From assembly GCF_900114135.1 (NCBI RefSeq), contig NZ_FORY01000021.1, positions 1-40,847 on the forward strand: a stretch of DNA of 40,847 bases. The letters are read 5' to 3'. The notes below the pieces were generated by a model that made no database searches, was not told where the DNA came from, and was given only the letters and a program-made list of their open reading frames with translations. Both the position numbers and the translations under genes were made by a program. The stretch comes from Celeribacter halophilus (GTDB lineage: Bacteria > Pseudomonadota > Alphaproteobacteria > Rhodobacterales > Rhodobacteraceae). Shown piece after piece: positions 15,010-24,214 of this stretch. Position 1 is the first letter of the stretch; each line of letters begins with the position of its first letter.

Positions 15010-16901
15010 GTGCGTCCAAACAGGCGTTCAATATCGGAAAGTTTCAGCTCCACATAGGTGGGCCGACCGTGGTTGCATTGACCGGAATGGGGCGTGGCTT
15101 CCATCTCGCGCAACAGGGCATTCATCTCTTCTGCATGCATCCTTCGCCCCGACCGGATCGAACCATGACAGGCCACACGAGACAGCACCGCCTCGATCCG
15201 CGCCTGAACCGTATAGCTGTCACCAAGGTCGGAAAGCTCGTCGAGAATGTCCTCGATCATCGCTTTGGCTTCGACCCGCCCCAAAATCGCGGGGGTTTCG
15301 CGCACAGCAATCGCCGCCCCGCCAAAAGGTTCGATCACAAGCCCGAGACGCGCCAGATCCTCTGCCATATCCAAAAGCAGCTGCGCATCATTTGCGGAAA
15401 GCTCGACCACTTCGGGGATCAAAAGCGCCTGCGATTTGACGCCATGTTCGGCCATCTGGTGCTTGAGTTTTTCATAAACCAACCGCTCATGTGCGGCATG
15501 TTGATCGACGATCACGATGCCGCGCTCGGTCTGGGCGATAATGTAATTCTCATGCACCTGCGCACGGGCTGCGCCCAAAGGCAGAGCCTCGGTCTCCGGC
15601 TGAGCGGGCACATCCTCCATCCGTGCGGACGGTTGGGACATTTCGGCAAATCCCGGTGTCGCCACAGGCTCGGGACGTTCTGGCGCCTGCCAGTTATAGC
15701 TTTGCTCCATTACCTCTTGAGGCGGGCGATAAGGGGCGGCGTATCCCCCCATAGAAGGGCGGTCCATCTGGTACACGCGCGGTTCACCCGTCTGCTCTGG
15801 TCGCATGGCGCCCAAAGTCGCATTGGCCACGGTGGTCGAGGCACGATGCCCCGCCTCGGCCAAGGCATGACGCAGGGCAGATACGATCAGACCGCGTGCG
15901 AGGCCCGGCTCACGGAATCGCACTTCGGACTTCGCGGGATGGACGTTGACATCCACCAGATGCGGGTCGCAGTCGATGAACAGACATGCCGCCGGATGCC
16001 GGTCACGGGACAGAAAATCGAAATAGGCCCCACGCAGCGCACCAACCAAAAGCTTGTCCCGCACAGGCCGCCCGTTGACGAAAAGATACTGCGCCACGGC
16101 AGAGCCGCGCGAATAGGTTGGCAAGGCTGCATATCCGGTAAGCGTCAGCCCCTCACGTTCCGCATCAATGGCCAGAGCGTTCTCGGCAAACTCCTTGCCC
16201 AGAACCGTCGCCAAACGTCCGTGCAGCGCGTCGAACATATCACCCGATTGCGGATCGGCACGGAAGGTCACACGCCCCTCGCCGCCTCCCGACACATCTC
16301 GCAGGGTGAACCTGACATAGGGCTCGGCCATCGCCAGACGCTTGACCACATCTGTAATCGCCTGTGCCTCAGCCCGATCCGTGCGGAGAAACTTCAGCCG
16401 TGCGGGAGTGGCGTAGAACAGATCGCGTAACTCAACCACTGTCCCGCGTGTCAGCGCCGCAGGTTTGACCGGCTCCATCTTGCCACCCGACACGGACAGG
16501 GTCACACCATCGGAGCCTTCCGCCCGCGACGTGATTTTCAAACGCCCGACAGCACCAAGAGAGGGCAGTGCCTCGCCGCGAAACCCGAAGGTATGGATGT
16601 CGAGCAGATCGGAGCCGTCAATCTTGGACGTTGCGTGGCGCGAGAGCGCGAGGGGCAGATCATCCGCCGTCATCCCGCAACCGTCATCGGTCACACGGAT
16701 CAGCGTCTTGCCCCCGTCGGCATAGTCCACCTCAACCCTGCGCGCGCCCGCGTCTATCGCGTTTTCGGCCAGTTCCTTGACCGCCGAAGCGGGGCGTTCG
16801 ACCACTTCACCAGCGGCAATACGGTTGATTGCGCCTTCATCCAGTTGGCGAATAACCGGGCGGGGCGTGTCTTGGCTTATGCTGCGTGTCGGAGAATTCA
16901 T
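15006..16901 (-). CDS. mutL: DNA mismatch repair protein MutL
   Basis: MutL couples MutS mismatch recognition to downstream excision. The 631-residue protein has the N-terminal GHKL ATPase domain (IAAGEVVERPASAVKELAENA, DDGCGM, FGFRGEALPS) and a C-terminal dimerisation/endonuclease domain with DQHAAHERLVYE, an exact fit to the DQHAx2Ex4E nuclease motif. ACHGSIRSG and CNHGRPT complete the metal-binding site. This is therefore a nicking MutL, as expected in bacteria without MutH/Dam-directed repair. The central linker (about 330-440) is proline-rich and poorly conserved. It overlaps rmuC by 4 nt and lies 80 nt downstream of the M16 peptidase pair. Confidence 0.96.
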   Translation of the reverse strand: MNSPTRSISQDTPRPVIRQLDEGAINRIAAGEVVERPASAVKELAENAIDAGARRVEVDYADGGKTLIRVTDDGCGMTADDLPLALSRHATSKIDGSDLLDIHTFGFRGEALPSLGAVGRLKITSRAEGSDGVTLSVSGGKMEPVKPAALTRGTVVELRDLFYATPARLKFLRTDRAEAQAITDVVKRLAMAEPYVRFTLRDVSGGGEGRVTFRADPQSGDMFDALHGRLATVLGKEFAENALAIDAEREGLTLTGYAALPTYSRGSAVAQYLFVNGRPVRDKLLVGALRGAYFDFLSRDRHPAACLFIDCDPHLVDVNVHPAKSEVRFREPGLARGLIVSALRHALAEAGHRASTTVANATLGAMRPEQTGEPRVYQMDRPSMGGYAAPYRPPQEVMEQSYNWQAPERPEPVATPGFAEMSQPSARMEDVPAQPETEALPLGAARAQVHENYIIAQTERGIVIVDQHAAHERLVYEKLKHQMAEHGVKSQALLIPEVVELSANDAQLLLDMAEDLARLGLVIEPFGGAAIAVRETPAILGRVEAKAMIEDILDELSDLGDSYTVQARIEAVLSRVACHGSIRSGRRMHAEEMNALLREMEATPHSGQCNHGRPTYVELKLSDIERLFGRT

Positions 16902-16923
16902 ACCACAAGACCTAGCATGGAAA

Positions 16924-16964
16924 CGCCCGATTCGACCATGATGAAATCAAGGGCAAATCGGGCG
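16924..16964 (-). terminator. Possible terminator after the M16 peptidase pair
   Basis: Nine-base perfect arms (CGCCCGATT/AATCGGGCG) are separated by 23 nt in the spacer between the second M16 gene and mutL. The minus strand continues GTTTCC, a weak tail. It could be an attenuator rather than a full terminator, since mutL follows. Confidence 0.33.
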
Positions 16965-16981
16965 AAACACCTCGAAAGAGA

Positions 16982-18289
16982 TTAGTCGGCCACAAGGTTT
17001 TTGGGACTGCCGACGACCACAAAGGAAAGGGTTTCCGGATCATAGAGCCGCTTGATCACCGCGTTGATCTCGTCCAGCGTCACCGCATTGACCAATTCAT
17101 TGCGCGTGGCGATGTAATCCGGCGAGAGACCGTCCATCTGCATCCCGACAAGAATACGCGCAATCGGCGCATTGCCATCGAACCTGAGCGGATAGGCCCC
17201 CGTCAGATAGGTTTTCACATTCTCCAACTCTTCCGCCGTGAGCCCCTTTTCAGCGAATTTCTTCCATTCGGCTTTGACCACATCAATCGCCTCGGCCACA
17301 ACTTCGTTGCCGGAAGAAAACTGGCCCATGACAAGTTCGGAATGATCGAAAGGCACGAGATAGGAGCCGACACCATAGGTCAGACCACGTTTTTCACGCA
17401 CCTCTTCCATGAGGCGCGATTCACCGTGGCCGCCCAGAACCTCGTTGGCGATGTAGGCGGGAATAAAGTCGGGATCATCACGCTTGATACCCTTTTGCCC
17501 GAACATCACCACCGATTGAGGCGTCTCGAAAGGCACAACCGTGATACCACCCGAAAAGGCCGGCTCCACGCGCTCCGGCAGTTGCGGGCCCGCTTCAGGC
17601 AAGTCGCCCAGAAGATCATCCAATAGCGCGGACAGTTCTTCCGCCGTGATATCCCCGACAGCCGACACATAGAGACGATCCCGCGTCATCACACGATCTT
17701 TGGCCAGAAACATATCGTCACGGGTCAGCCCCGCAACGCTTTCAGGCGTCCCGTTGTCATTGTTGCCATAGGGGTGGTCGCCAAAGGCCTGTTTGTAGAA
17801 CGTGTCCGATGCAATTTCCCCCGGATCGGTCTCTGCATTGCGCAGAATCGACAAAACCTGAGAGCGCACACGATCCACAGCCCCCTGATCAAAGCGTGGA
17901 TCCATAAGCGCCGTGCGCAGCAGGGTCATGGCTTCATCACGATTCTCACTCAAAAAACGCGCGGAAACCGACACCGAATCCATACTGGCGTTAAACCGGA
18001 AACTGGCGGCCAGACTGTCGCGTGCCTTGGCAAAGGCCTGCGCATCCATATCGCCCGCGCCCTCTTCCAGAGTGGCCATCATGAGGCCCACTTCGCCCCG
18101 TTTGCCCGGCCGGTCCAGAGAAGTCCCGCCCTGAAAGCGGATTTCGAGCGCCGTGAAAGGAATGGAATGTTCCTCGACCAGCCACGCCTTGATCCCGCCC
18201 GGCGTTTCGACGGTCTGCACTTCCACAGCCGCATGCGCGGGCAGACTGAGCCAGACAAGTGCAACCAATGTGCTCAAGAGACGTTTCAT
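16982..18289 (-). CDS. M16-family peptidase, non-catalytic partner subunit
   Basis: The 435-residue protein begins with a Sec signal peptide (MKRLLSTLVALVWLSLPAHA) and has two M16 halves. Where active members carry HxxEH it reads GLMMATLEEGAG, so the zinc site is missing. It retains the Arg/Tyr pair in EEVREKRGLTYGVGS that the inactive subunit supplies for substrate binding in two-subunit M16 enzymes. Together with the adjacent HFLEH protein it should form a periplasmic heterodimeric zinc peptidase, as described for a Sphingomonas pair. Its ATG overlaps the upstream gene's stop as ATGA. Confidence 0.9.
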   Translation of the reverse strand: MKRLLSTLVALVWLSLPAHAAVEVQTVETPGGIKAWLVEEHSIPFTALEIRFQGGTSLDRPGKRGEVGLMMATLEEGAGDMDAQAFAKARDSLAASFRFNASMDSVSVSARFLSENRDEAMTLLRTALMDPRFDQGAVDRVRSQVLSILRNAETDPGEIASDTFYKQAFGDHPYGNNDNGTPESVAGLTRDDMFLAKDRVMTRDRLYVSAVGDITAEELSALLDDLLGDLPEAGPQLPERVEPAFSGGITVVPFETPQSVVMFGQKGIKRDDPDFIPAYIANEVLGGHGESRLMEEVREKRGLTYGVGSYLVPFDHSELVMGQFSSGNEVVAEAIDVVKAEWKKFAEKGLTAEELENVKTYLTGAYPLRFDGNAPIARILVGMQMDGLSPDYIATRNELVNAVTLDEINAVIKRLYDPETLSFVVVGSPKNLVAD

Positions 18290-19635
18290 TCTTCGGCTCC
18301 TTCCATGTTGGAGGGCATCAGCCAGCCCGTAACCGCATGACGGCGGTCAAACACCTCTTTGGCGGCATTCATGACATCTTCGGCGGTGACGGCCTGCAAA
18401 ATTTCCGGCCAGTCTTCGATATCTTTCAGGGACAGCCCAACCGCCATCTCCGCACCATATTGTCGGGCCAGCCCTTCGATATTGTCTTCGGCATAAATCA
18501 GGCCCGCCCGCAGCTGGGTTTTCAGACGTTCAAGCTCTTCGGGATCAACACCGTCCTTCATGAATTGCGCCAGAGTGTCGTCCAGTGCAGCCTCGGCCTC
18601 TTTCATCGGAACATCCGGACTTGGCACCATCGTCAGGGAAAATGTCGCATCATCAATCGACGTGCCATCGTAATAGGCCCCGACATAGATCGCCTTCGGA
18701 TCATCGAAGTTCAATTTGCGCGCCAAATAGGAGGTGGTGGAATTCCCGCCCAAAAGCTCGGCAAGCAATGTCAGGGCTGCGGCTTTTTCCTGTGCGCCCG
18801 GATCGCGTTCCGGAGCAAGGTAACTGCGCGTGATATAGGGTTGCGCCACGCGCGGATCGCCCATCTTGAGGCGACGCTCGGCCAGTTGCGGTGGTTCCTG
18901 CGGGCGCAAACGCGGTTCAAGGTCCGGCGAAGGCGCGACAGGGCCGTAATAGGTTTTGGCCAGCTCATACACCTCATCAGGATCAACATCGCCCGCCACC
19001 ACGAGAATGGCATTATTCGGGGCGTAATACTCATGGTAAAAGTTGAACGCATCCTCGCGGGACAGCTGCTCCATCTCCTGCCGCCAACCGATGATCGGAA
19101 TACCGTAAGGATGGTTCAGATACTGCGCCGCACGCATTTGTTCACGGAAAAGCGCCCCCGGATCATTGTCGATACGCTGGTTGCGCTCTTCCAGAATGAC
19201 CTGACGCTCTGTCGTCACATCGTCTTCGGTCATTTCCAGATCACGCATCCGGTCCGCTTCCATTTCCATCATCAAGGGCAGGCGGTCTGCGGCAACCCTT
19301 TGATAGTAGGCGGTATAGTCCCAAGAGGTAAATGCATTGTCCGACCCGCCATTGCGCGTCACCGTTTCCGACAGTTCGCCCGCCTCAAGATCATCCGTGC
19401 CTTTGAACATCAAATGTTCAAGAAAATGCGCAATGCCGCTTTTGCCCAGACGCTCGTCGGCTGCGCCGATTTTATACCACACCGTATGCGCCACCACAGG
19501 CGCACGGTGATCTTCGAGCACGACAATTTCCATCCCGTTGTCCAACTCGTAGTGGCTCACCTCGGCCGCGAGGGCCGGTGCCGCGAGGACTGGGGACATG
19601 AGCGCCACAAGCGCCGCCGCCAAACCATATTTCAT
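18286..19635 (-). CDS. M16-family zinc metallopeptidase, catalytic subunit
   Basis: The 449-residue protein has an N-terminal signal peptide ending near APALAAEV and the inverted zinc motif HFLEH (His70, Glu73, His74) with the downstream glutamate in TTERQVILEER. It is a periplasmic insulinase/processing-peptidase-like enzyme that degrades peptides or processes secreted proteins. The second half lacks a second active site, as usual. GAAAGG precedes the ATG. It is followed with a 4-nt overlap by the subunit that lacks HxxEH, implying 1:1 synthesis. A DUF3035 lipoprotein gene lies 112 nt upstream on the same strand. Confidence 0.93.
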   Translation of the reverse strand: MKYGLAAALVALMSPVLAAPALAAEVSHYELDNGMEIVVLEDHRAPVVAHTVWYKIGAADERLGKSGIAHFLEHLMFKGTDDLEAGELSETVTRNGGSDNAFTSWDYTAYYQRVAADRLPLMMEMEADRMRDLEMTEDDVTTERQVILEERNQRIDNDPGALFREQMRAAQYLNHPYGIPIIGWRQEMEQLSREDAFNFYHEYYAPNNAILVVAGDVDPDEVYELAKTYYGPVAPSPDLEPRLRPQEPPQLAERRLKMGDPRVAQPYITRSYLAPERDPGAQEKAAALTLLAELLGGNSTTSYLARKLNFDDPKAIYVGAYYDGTSIDDATFSLTMVPSPDVPMKEAEAALDDTLAQFMKDGVDPEELERLKTQLRAGLIYAEDNIEGLARQYGAEMAVGLSLKDIEDWPEILQAVTAEDVMNAAKEVFDRRHAVTGWLMPSNMEGAEE

Positions 19636-19747
19636 GAATGTACCTTTCAGATCGAACAGGGATCAGGTCAGAACTATAGAGCGAGTTTGCGCAAAAGCGC
19701 AGCCCGGAACCGCCGCGTTGACGTGGACGTGAAGCAGCGCGATCCGC

Positions 19748-20212
19748 TTACTGTTCGGGGGCGGACGGAACCGAAACACCAAGCGCTCTCAAACGCTCCC
19801 ATTCGGCATAAGCATCAAGCGCAAAACGCTTGTAAGCCCGTTCATAGCTACCTCGGCCTTTGCGACGGCCTTCATCGGCATCATGCAGTTCCGCGCGGAT
19901 ATTATCATCCACACCGTAGCGTGAGGCATAGGAGACAATCCCGCCATCAACACCCGTCGCAGACGGCACACGCCCGCCCAGCGCCACGATAGCATCGGCA
20001 TTGGGGGTCTGATCTGTCAGATTCGTGCCGCCCAGCGTGGGCGCCGGAAGATCATTGTAATTGTCCGGTTCCTGCAAAGGCTTGGTCGTCAGGATCGAAA
20101 ACTCGTCCGGACCGGTCTTTACCCGATTCGGAACACGTTCCTTCTGGCTGCAAGCAACAAGCGCGGTCAGAGCCAAGAGGCACAGAGCCGTTCGGGACAC
20201 ATTCGAGACCAT
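19748..20212 (-). CDS. DUF3035 family lipoprotein
   Basis: The 154-residue product has a lipoprotein signal peptide with lipobox LVAC (SRTALCLLALTALVACSQ), so it should be lipidated at Cys near position 20 and anchored in an envelope membrane. The mature part matches DUF3035, found mainly in alphaproteobacteria and of unknown function; it begins with GPDEFSILTTKPLQEP, which is characteristic, and ends in a charged helical region. I chose the ATG at 20212 because GGAGGAAGG lies 5 nt before it. It sits directly after lspA, the peptidase that would process it, and before the M16 pair. Confidence 0.88.
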   Translation of the reverse strand: MVSNVSRTALCLLALTALVACSQKERVPNRVKTGPDEFSILTTKPLQEPDNYNDLPAPTLGGTNLTDQTPNADAIVALGGRVPSATGVDGGIVSYASRYGVDDNIRAELHDADEGRRKGRGSYERAYKRFALDAYAEWERLRALGVSVPSAPEQ

Positions 20213-20269
20213 AGAAACCTTCCTCCGCAAATCGCGTCAGAGCATGTTTAAACCAGTCTGACCCCAAGG

Positions 20270-20749
20270 TCACGTCCGGTTTTTCGTCTCACCCGTGAAA
20301 AGAATGAGACCGAATGCCCCTGCAAAAATTGTGATATCCGCCACGTTGAAGGAATAGGGGTTCTGAAACCCGCAACAGGACATGTTGAGAAAATCCGCCA
20401 CCGCGCCATAGATAATGCGGTCGATGGCATTGCCCAGCGCACCGCCGACCAGAAGTCCGGCACTGATCTGCCCCAAGATGGAAAACTGTTCGCGTCGCAC
20501 CCAGCGCATCACCCACGCAGAAATGACTACCGCCAGAGCAACCCAGCCCCAGCGCAACAGATCGCCATGACCGGACAAAAGCCCGAAGTTCGCGCCTTGG
20601 TTCCATGCCATGTGGAACACGAGATAAGGGGGCAGAACATCAATCTGCCCCACAGTTTTAAGATCGAGAAACTGGACCACGGCCCATTTGGAGAGCTGGT
20701 CGATCACAAAGGTGATCAGCGCTGTCAGAGCCGTGATCCGCATTCTCAA
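20270..20749 (-). CDS. lspA: Lipoprotein signal peptidase (signal peptidase II)
   Basis: LspA is the inner-membrane aspartyl protease that cleaves signal peptides from diacylglyceryl-modified prolipoproteins. The 159-residue protein has four hydrophobic segments. The two catalytic aspartates appear in GNAIDRIIYGAVADFLN and in FNVADITI, with the conserved WNQGANFGLL segment between helices one and two. Its start is 3 nt past the purH stop, suggesting coupling, and the next gene downstream encodes a lipoprotein. Confidence 0.95.
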   Translation of the reverse strand: MRMRITALTALITFVIDQLSKWAVVQFLDLKTVGQIDVLPPYLVFHMAWNQGANFGLLSGHGDLLRWGWVALAVVISAWVMRWVRREQFSILGQISAGLLVGGALGNAIDRIIYGAVADFLNMSCCGFQNPYSFNVADITIFAGAFGLILFTGETKNRT

Positions 20750-20752
20750 ACC

Positions 20753-22342
20753 TCAGTGACGGAAATGGCGCATACCGGTCAGCACCATCGCAAGCCCTGC
20801 TTCATTGGCCGCGTCGATCACCTCTTGGTCGCGCATGGAGCCACCCGGCTGGATGACACAGGACGCGCCCGCAGCGGCCGCTTCCAGCAGACCGTCGGCA
20901 AAGGGGAAGAACGCATCAGACGCCACAGCGGACCCTTTGGTCAGCGGCTCGGGAAGCCCCATCGCCTCGGCCATGCGCTCGGCTTTCTTGGCGGCGATCA
21001 ACGCGGAGTCGAGACGCGACATCTGACCCGCACCGACACCGACAGTCGCCTGATCCTTCACATAGACAATCGCGTTGGACTTGACGTGTTTTGCCACTTT
21101 CCACGCGAACAGAAGGTCTTTCATCTGCTCGGGCGTCGGCGCTTTCTCCGTCACGACCTTCAGATCATCCATGCCGACAAAACCGGCATCCTTGTCTTGA
21201 AACAGATAGCCGCCGGCAACCTGACGGATCGTCGAAGGCTTGGCCAACACATCCGGCAGCGCTTCGGTGGTCAAAAGGCGCAGGTTTTTCTTCTTGGCAA
21301 AAATCTCTTTCGCCTCATCCGATGCACCCGGCGCGATGACAACTTCGGTGAAAATCTCGGTGATCGCTTCTGCCGTTTGCGCGTCCAGTGCCTTGTTCAA
21401 CGCAACGATACCACCGAAAGCGGAGGTGCGGTCACAATCGAAAGCAGCTTTGTAAGCATCGAGAAGCGTCTCACCCTTGGCCACACCGCAAGGGTTGGCG
21501 TGTTTGATGATCGCCACGGCGGGCGTCTCGGCGGGATCAAACTCGGCCACCAGTTCAAAGGCGGCATCCGTGTCGTTAATGTTGTTATAGGACAGTTCCT
21601 TGCCCTGATGCTGCACCGCGGTCGCCACGCCGGGGCGCTCGGAGCCGTCCACATAGAAGGCCGCGGACTGGTGCGGGTTTTCGCCGTAACGCAGGGTCTG
21701 TTTGATCTGACCGGCCACAACACGGCGGCGCGGAGCCTCTTCGCCAATCGCACCCGCCATCCAGTTCGACACGGCGGCGTCATAGGCCCCCGTGCGGGCA
21801 TAGGCGATCTGCGCCATTTTCTGACGGAAGGCATAGGAGGTCTGACCGTCATTCGCATCAAGCTCGGCGATCAGCGCGTCGTAATCCTCGACATCCACCA
21901 CGGTCGTCACGAATCCGTGGTTTTTCGCCGCCGCACGGATCATCGCCGGACCGCCAATGTCGATATTCTCGATCATCTCGTCATAATCGGCACCACGCGC
22001 CAAGGCGGCTTCGAACGGGTAGAGGTTCACAACCAGAAGGTCGATGCCGCCAATCCCGTGTTCATCCATTGCGGCCACATGCTCGGCATTGTCACGCAGC
22101 GCCAGAAGGCCACCATGCACACGCGGGTGCAGCGTCTTCACACGCCCGTCCATCATTTCAGGGAAACCGGTCACTTCCGAGACGTCTTTCACCTCAAGGC
22201 CGGCATCGCGCAGCGCCTTGGCGGACCCGCCGGTGGACAAAAGCTCGACCCCCTTGGTAGCCAGCGCCTTACCCAATTGGGCGAGGCCAGTTTTGTCGGA
22301 TACGGAAAGAAGCGCGCGCTTCACGGGATAAAGGTCGGTCAT
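20753..22342 (-). CDS. purH: Bifunctional AICAR transformylase/IMP cyclohydrolase
   Basis: PurH carries out the last two steps of de novo purine synthesis: formylation of AICAR from 10-formyl-tetrahydrofolate and ring closure to IMP. The 529-residue protein has an N-terminal cyclohydrolase domain ([36 protein letters not shown]) and a C-terminal transformylase domain with the KHANPCGVA motif near residue 265 and [11 protein letters not shown] near 470. I chose the ATG at 22342 following GGGGACC; an in-frame GTG at 22381 would add 13 residues and almost touch the upstream gene. Confidence 0.96.
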   Translation of the reverse strand: MTDLYPVKRALLSVSDKTGLAQLGKALATKGVELLSTGGSAKALRDAGLEVKDVSEVTGFPEMMDGRVKTLHPRVHGGLLALRDNAEHVAAMDEHGIGGIDLLVVNLYPFEAALARGADYDEMIENIDIGGPAMIRAAAKNHGFVTTVVDVEDYDALIAELDANDGQTSYAFRQKMAQIAYARTGAYDAAVSNWMAGAIGEEAPRRRVVAGQIKQTLRYGENPHQSAAFYVDGSERPGVATAVQHQGKELSYNNINDTDAAFELVAEFDPAETPAVAIIKHANPCGVAKGETLLDAYKAAFDCDRTSAFGGIVALNKALDAQTAEAITEIFTEVVIAPGASDEAKEIFAKKKNLRLLTTEALPDVLAKPSTIRQVAGGYLFQDKDAGFVGMDDLKVVTEKAPTPEQMKDLLFAWKVAKHVKSNAIVYVKDQATVGVGAGQMSRLDSALIAAKKAERMAEAMGLPEPLTKGSAVASDAFFPFADGLLEAAAAGASCVIQPGGSMRDQEVIDAANEAGLAMVLTGMRHFRH

Positions 22343-22384
22343 AGCAGGTCCCCAGAATGGCTCGATGGCAAATCGGCTCACAGA

Positions 22385-24130
22385 TCAGTTCAGCGTCTCG
22401 TCGTCCATCTCAAGATCGCGGAGCGTCGTAGGCGTCTCCTGCGCTTTCGCGAGAGTCCAACGGACACGGGTCGCATAATCCATTGCCGTCGCAGATAGAA
22501 CCACTTGTTTGCTCGCACGCGGCTTTAAACGGTTTTTTTCTAGATAAACCGAGCGTTCGAGGCTCAATTTTGCGCGACCGTCATGGCGGAACACCCAAAT
22601 CTCGCCGGATTTCAGCGCCAGAGACACTGCCGCGCCGCCCATATCAAGCTCGGCGTCCACATCCGGATGAAGGTGGAACCGCACCTGAAACGGAATACCC
22701 TGTAGTTTGAGCCGGTCCATCATCCGGTCGAATTGCCGCTCGTCCTCACCCGTGATCGTCGCCAGCGTATCCTCGCCCGCAATCCCGCGCCCGTCTTTCG
22801 ACAATTCGATCTGCCGGATATGGGTCAGCCCATGGGTCTTCACATAGCCGTCATGCCCCGCAACGAAGCCCCCGCCATCCTCGCTTGTGCGCAATTCCAG
22901 ACGCACCGCACTTGGCACATCGACCAGCAATTCGCGCAAATGTCCGCCGATCATCCGTTTCGGACCAAGCCGCGAGGAGGAAAACCCCTCGATCCCCAGC
23001 GTGGAATGTGACGGAGTTGCCCGACCGGCACGGCGCCATTCCGGCCCGAAGCTGCTCCCAGCCCCGCAATTGACGATCAACGGCCTGCGCCCGGAGGTCA
23101 GTTCAAACGCCATCGTCGACGCATGGGCATTGAAAGAGGCCTCCACTTTCGGGGGCGGAGCCGCATCGACAATGATTGACGTGCGTCCGGCGGCAAGCCG
23201 CAAGAACCCCATGTGAAGCCCCTGCCCTGGCGGGGTCTTGTTGCCCGAACTTGCCAAAGCGCGATCAAGCCGCCCCTCCATGCCACGCCCGCCGCCATGA
23301 AAGCGGGCCAGCCCGCCGTCCGAATGACGTAATGCGCGCAATGTCGGCGCGATCCGTTCAATCGCTGCCAGATGCGCTTCATCTGCAATCTTTCCGGCCT
23401 CCGACAACGCCGCTGCGGCCCATGTCAAAAGAGTGAAGACCTCAAGTAATTCTTCCGGATTGCGGGTCGGGATGCCGCCCTCGTCATCAATCTCTGATTC
23501 GCATTCCTGAGCCAAGGCTTTGACCGCCGGCGCAACATGCTCTTCCATGCCCACGAGGGACAGGCCCGCATAGATCAGCCCTGTCAGCGCCTCGAAACGG
23601 GGCAGACCGGGACTGGCCGTTTGCCACCGCCGCGACAGGAAGATCGTCTGCTGTCCAAGGGTCTTGTAGAACGCGTTCGAGACATCCGCCTCCTGACCCG
23701 ACAGGAAGAACAAAGCATGGTGAATCCAGCGGATAAGCCGTCGACCGGTCAGGTCCGGCGTCCAGCCCGGCCCCTTCCCGCCCGCATAGCGCTCCATCCA
23801 TTCCTTGATCCAGTCCTGCGCCCGATGGCGTGCATTGTAGTCCCCCACAGCCGCCAGATCATCAAGCCATGCAAAGCCATGAATTTCTTCGACAAATCCT
23901 TGAGCCGGCGCATCAATATCCCAAATGGACGTGTTTTGCGCTTCGACCAGATAGCCCGCGAACAGGAAATTGCCGCCGATCAACTGGCGGCCACGCGCAA
24001 AGGACCCGATGGATTTGGGTTCAGGCTGCGAGACGAATCCCAAGGCCGGTTTCGCACGCGCTGCGCGCCACGCATGATACCTGTTCATGCGGCGTACATT
24101 TTTCGCCCGCCAATCCTCGCTTTGCGACAT
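22385..24130 (-). CDS. Heparinase II/III-family protein
   Basis: The 581-residue protein has an N-terminal alpha-helical toroid region and a C-terminal beta-sandwich region of the heparinase II/III family (NCGAGSSFGPEWRRAGRATP SHSTLGIEG around residues 355-385). Characterised members are polysaccharide lyases, but this version sits between rsmB and purH, an arrangement I associate with Rhodobacterales in general, and has no recognisable signal peptide. A housekeeping role in cell-envelope or intracellular glycan turnover is more likely than growth on heparin; the substrate is unknown. Its stop is 42 nt from the chosen purH start. Confidence 0.83.
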   Translation of the reverse strand: MSQSEDWRAKNVRRMNRYHAWRAARAKPALGFVSQPEPKSIGSFARGRQLIGGNFLFAGYLVEAQNTSIWDIDAPAQGFVEEIHGFAWLDDLAAVGDYNARHRAQDWIKEWMERYAGGKGPGWTPDLTGRRLIRWIHHALFFLSGQEADVSNAFYKTLGQQTIFLSRRWQTASPGLPRFEALTGLIYAGLSLVGMEEHVAPAVKALAQECESEIDDEGGIPTRNPEELLEVFTLLTWAAAALSEAGKIADEAHLAAIERIAPTLRALRHSDGGLARFHGGGRGMEGRLDRALASSGNKTPPGQGLHMGFLRLAAGRTSIIVDAAPPPKVEASFNAHASTMAFELTSGRRPLIVNCGAGSSFGPEWRRAGRATPSHSTLGIEGFSSSRLGPKRMIGGHLRELLVDVPSAVRLELRTSEDGGGFVAGHDGYVKTHGLTHIRQIELSKDGRGIAGEDTLATITGEDERQFDRMMDRLKLQGIPFQVRFHLHPDVDAELDMGGAAVSLALKSGEIWVFRHDGRAKLSLERSVYLEKNRLKPRASKQVVLSATAMDYATRVRWTLAKAQETPTTLRDLEMDDETLN

Positions 24131-24214
24131 TGCCTGCCCCAGCCTGTCGGTTCGTTTTCGTTGCCCGGAAGATAGCGGGCGCCACGCGAGATGTCATCGG
24201 GAAATCCCCGCGTG

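Noticed and set aside
14691-16430. A 579-codon plus-strand open frame antisense to mutL/rmuC
   Set aside because: It shadows two well-supported genes and shows no protein features.
18259-19992. A 577-codon plus-strand open frame antisense to the M16 pair
   Set aside because: It shadows conserved coding sequence and has no family motifs.
20567-22498. A 643-codon plus-strand open frame antisense to purH
   Set aside because: purH is clear on the minus strand; the antisense frame is compositional.
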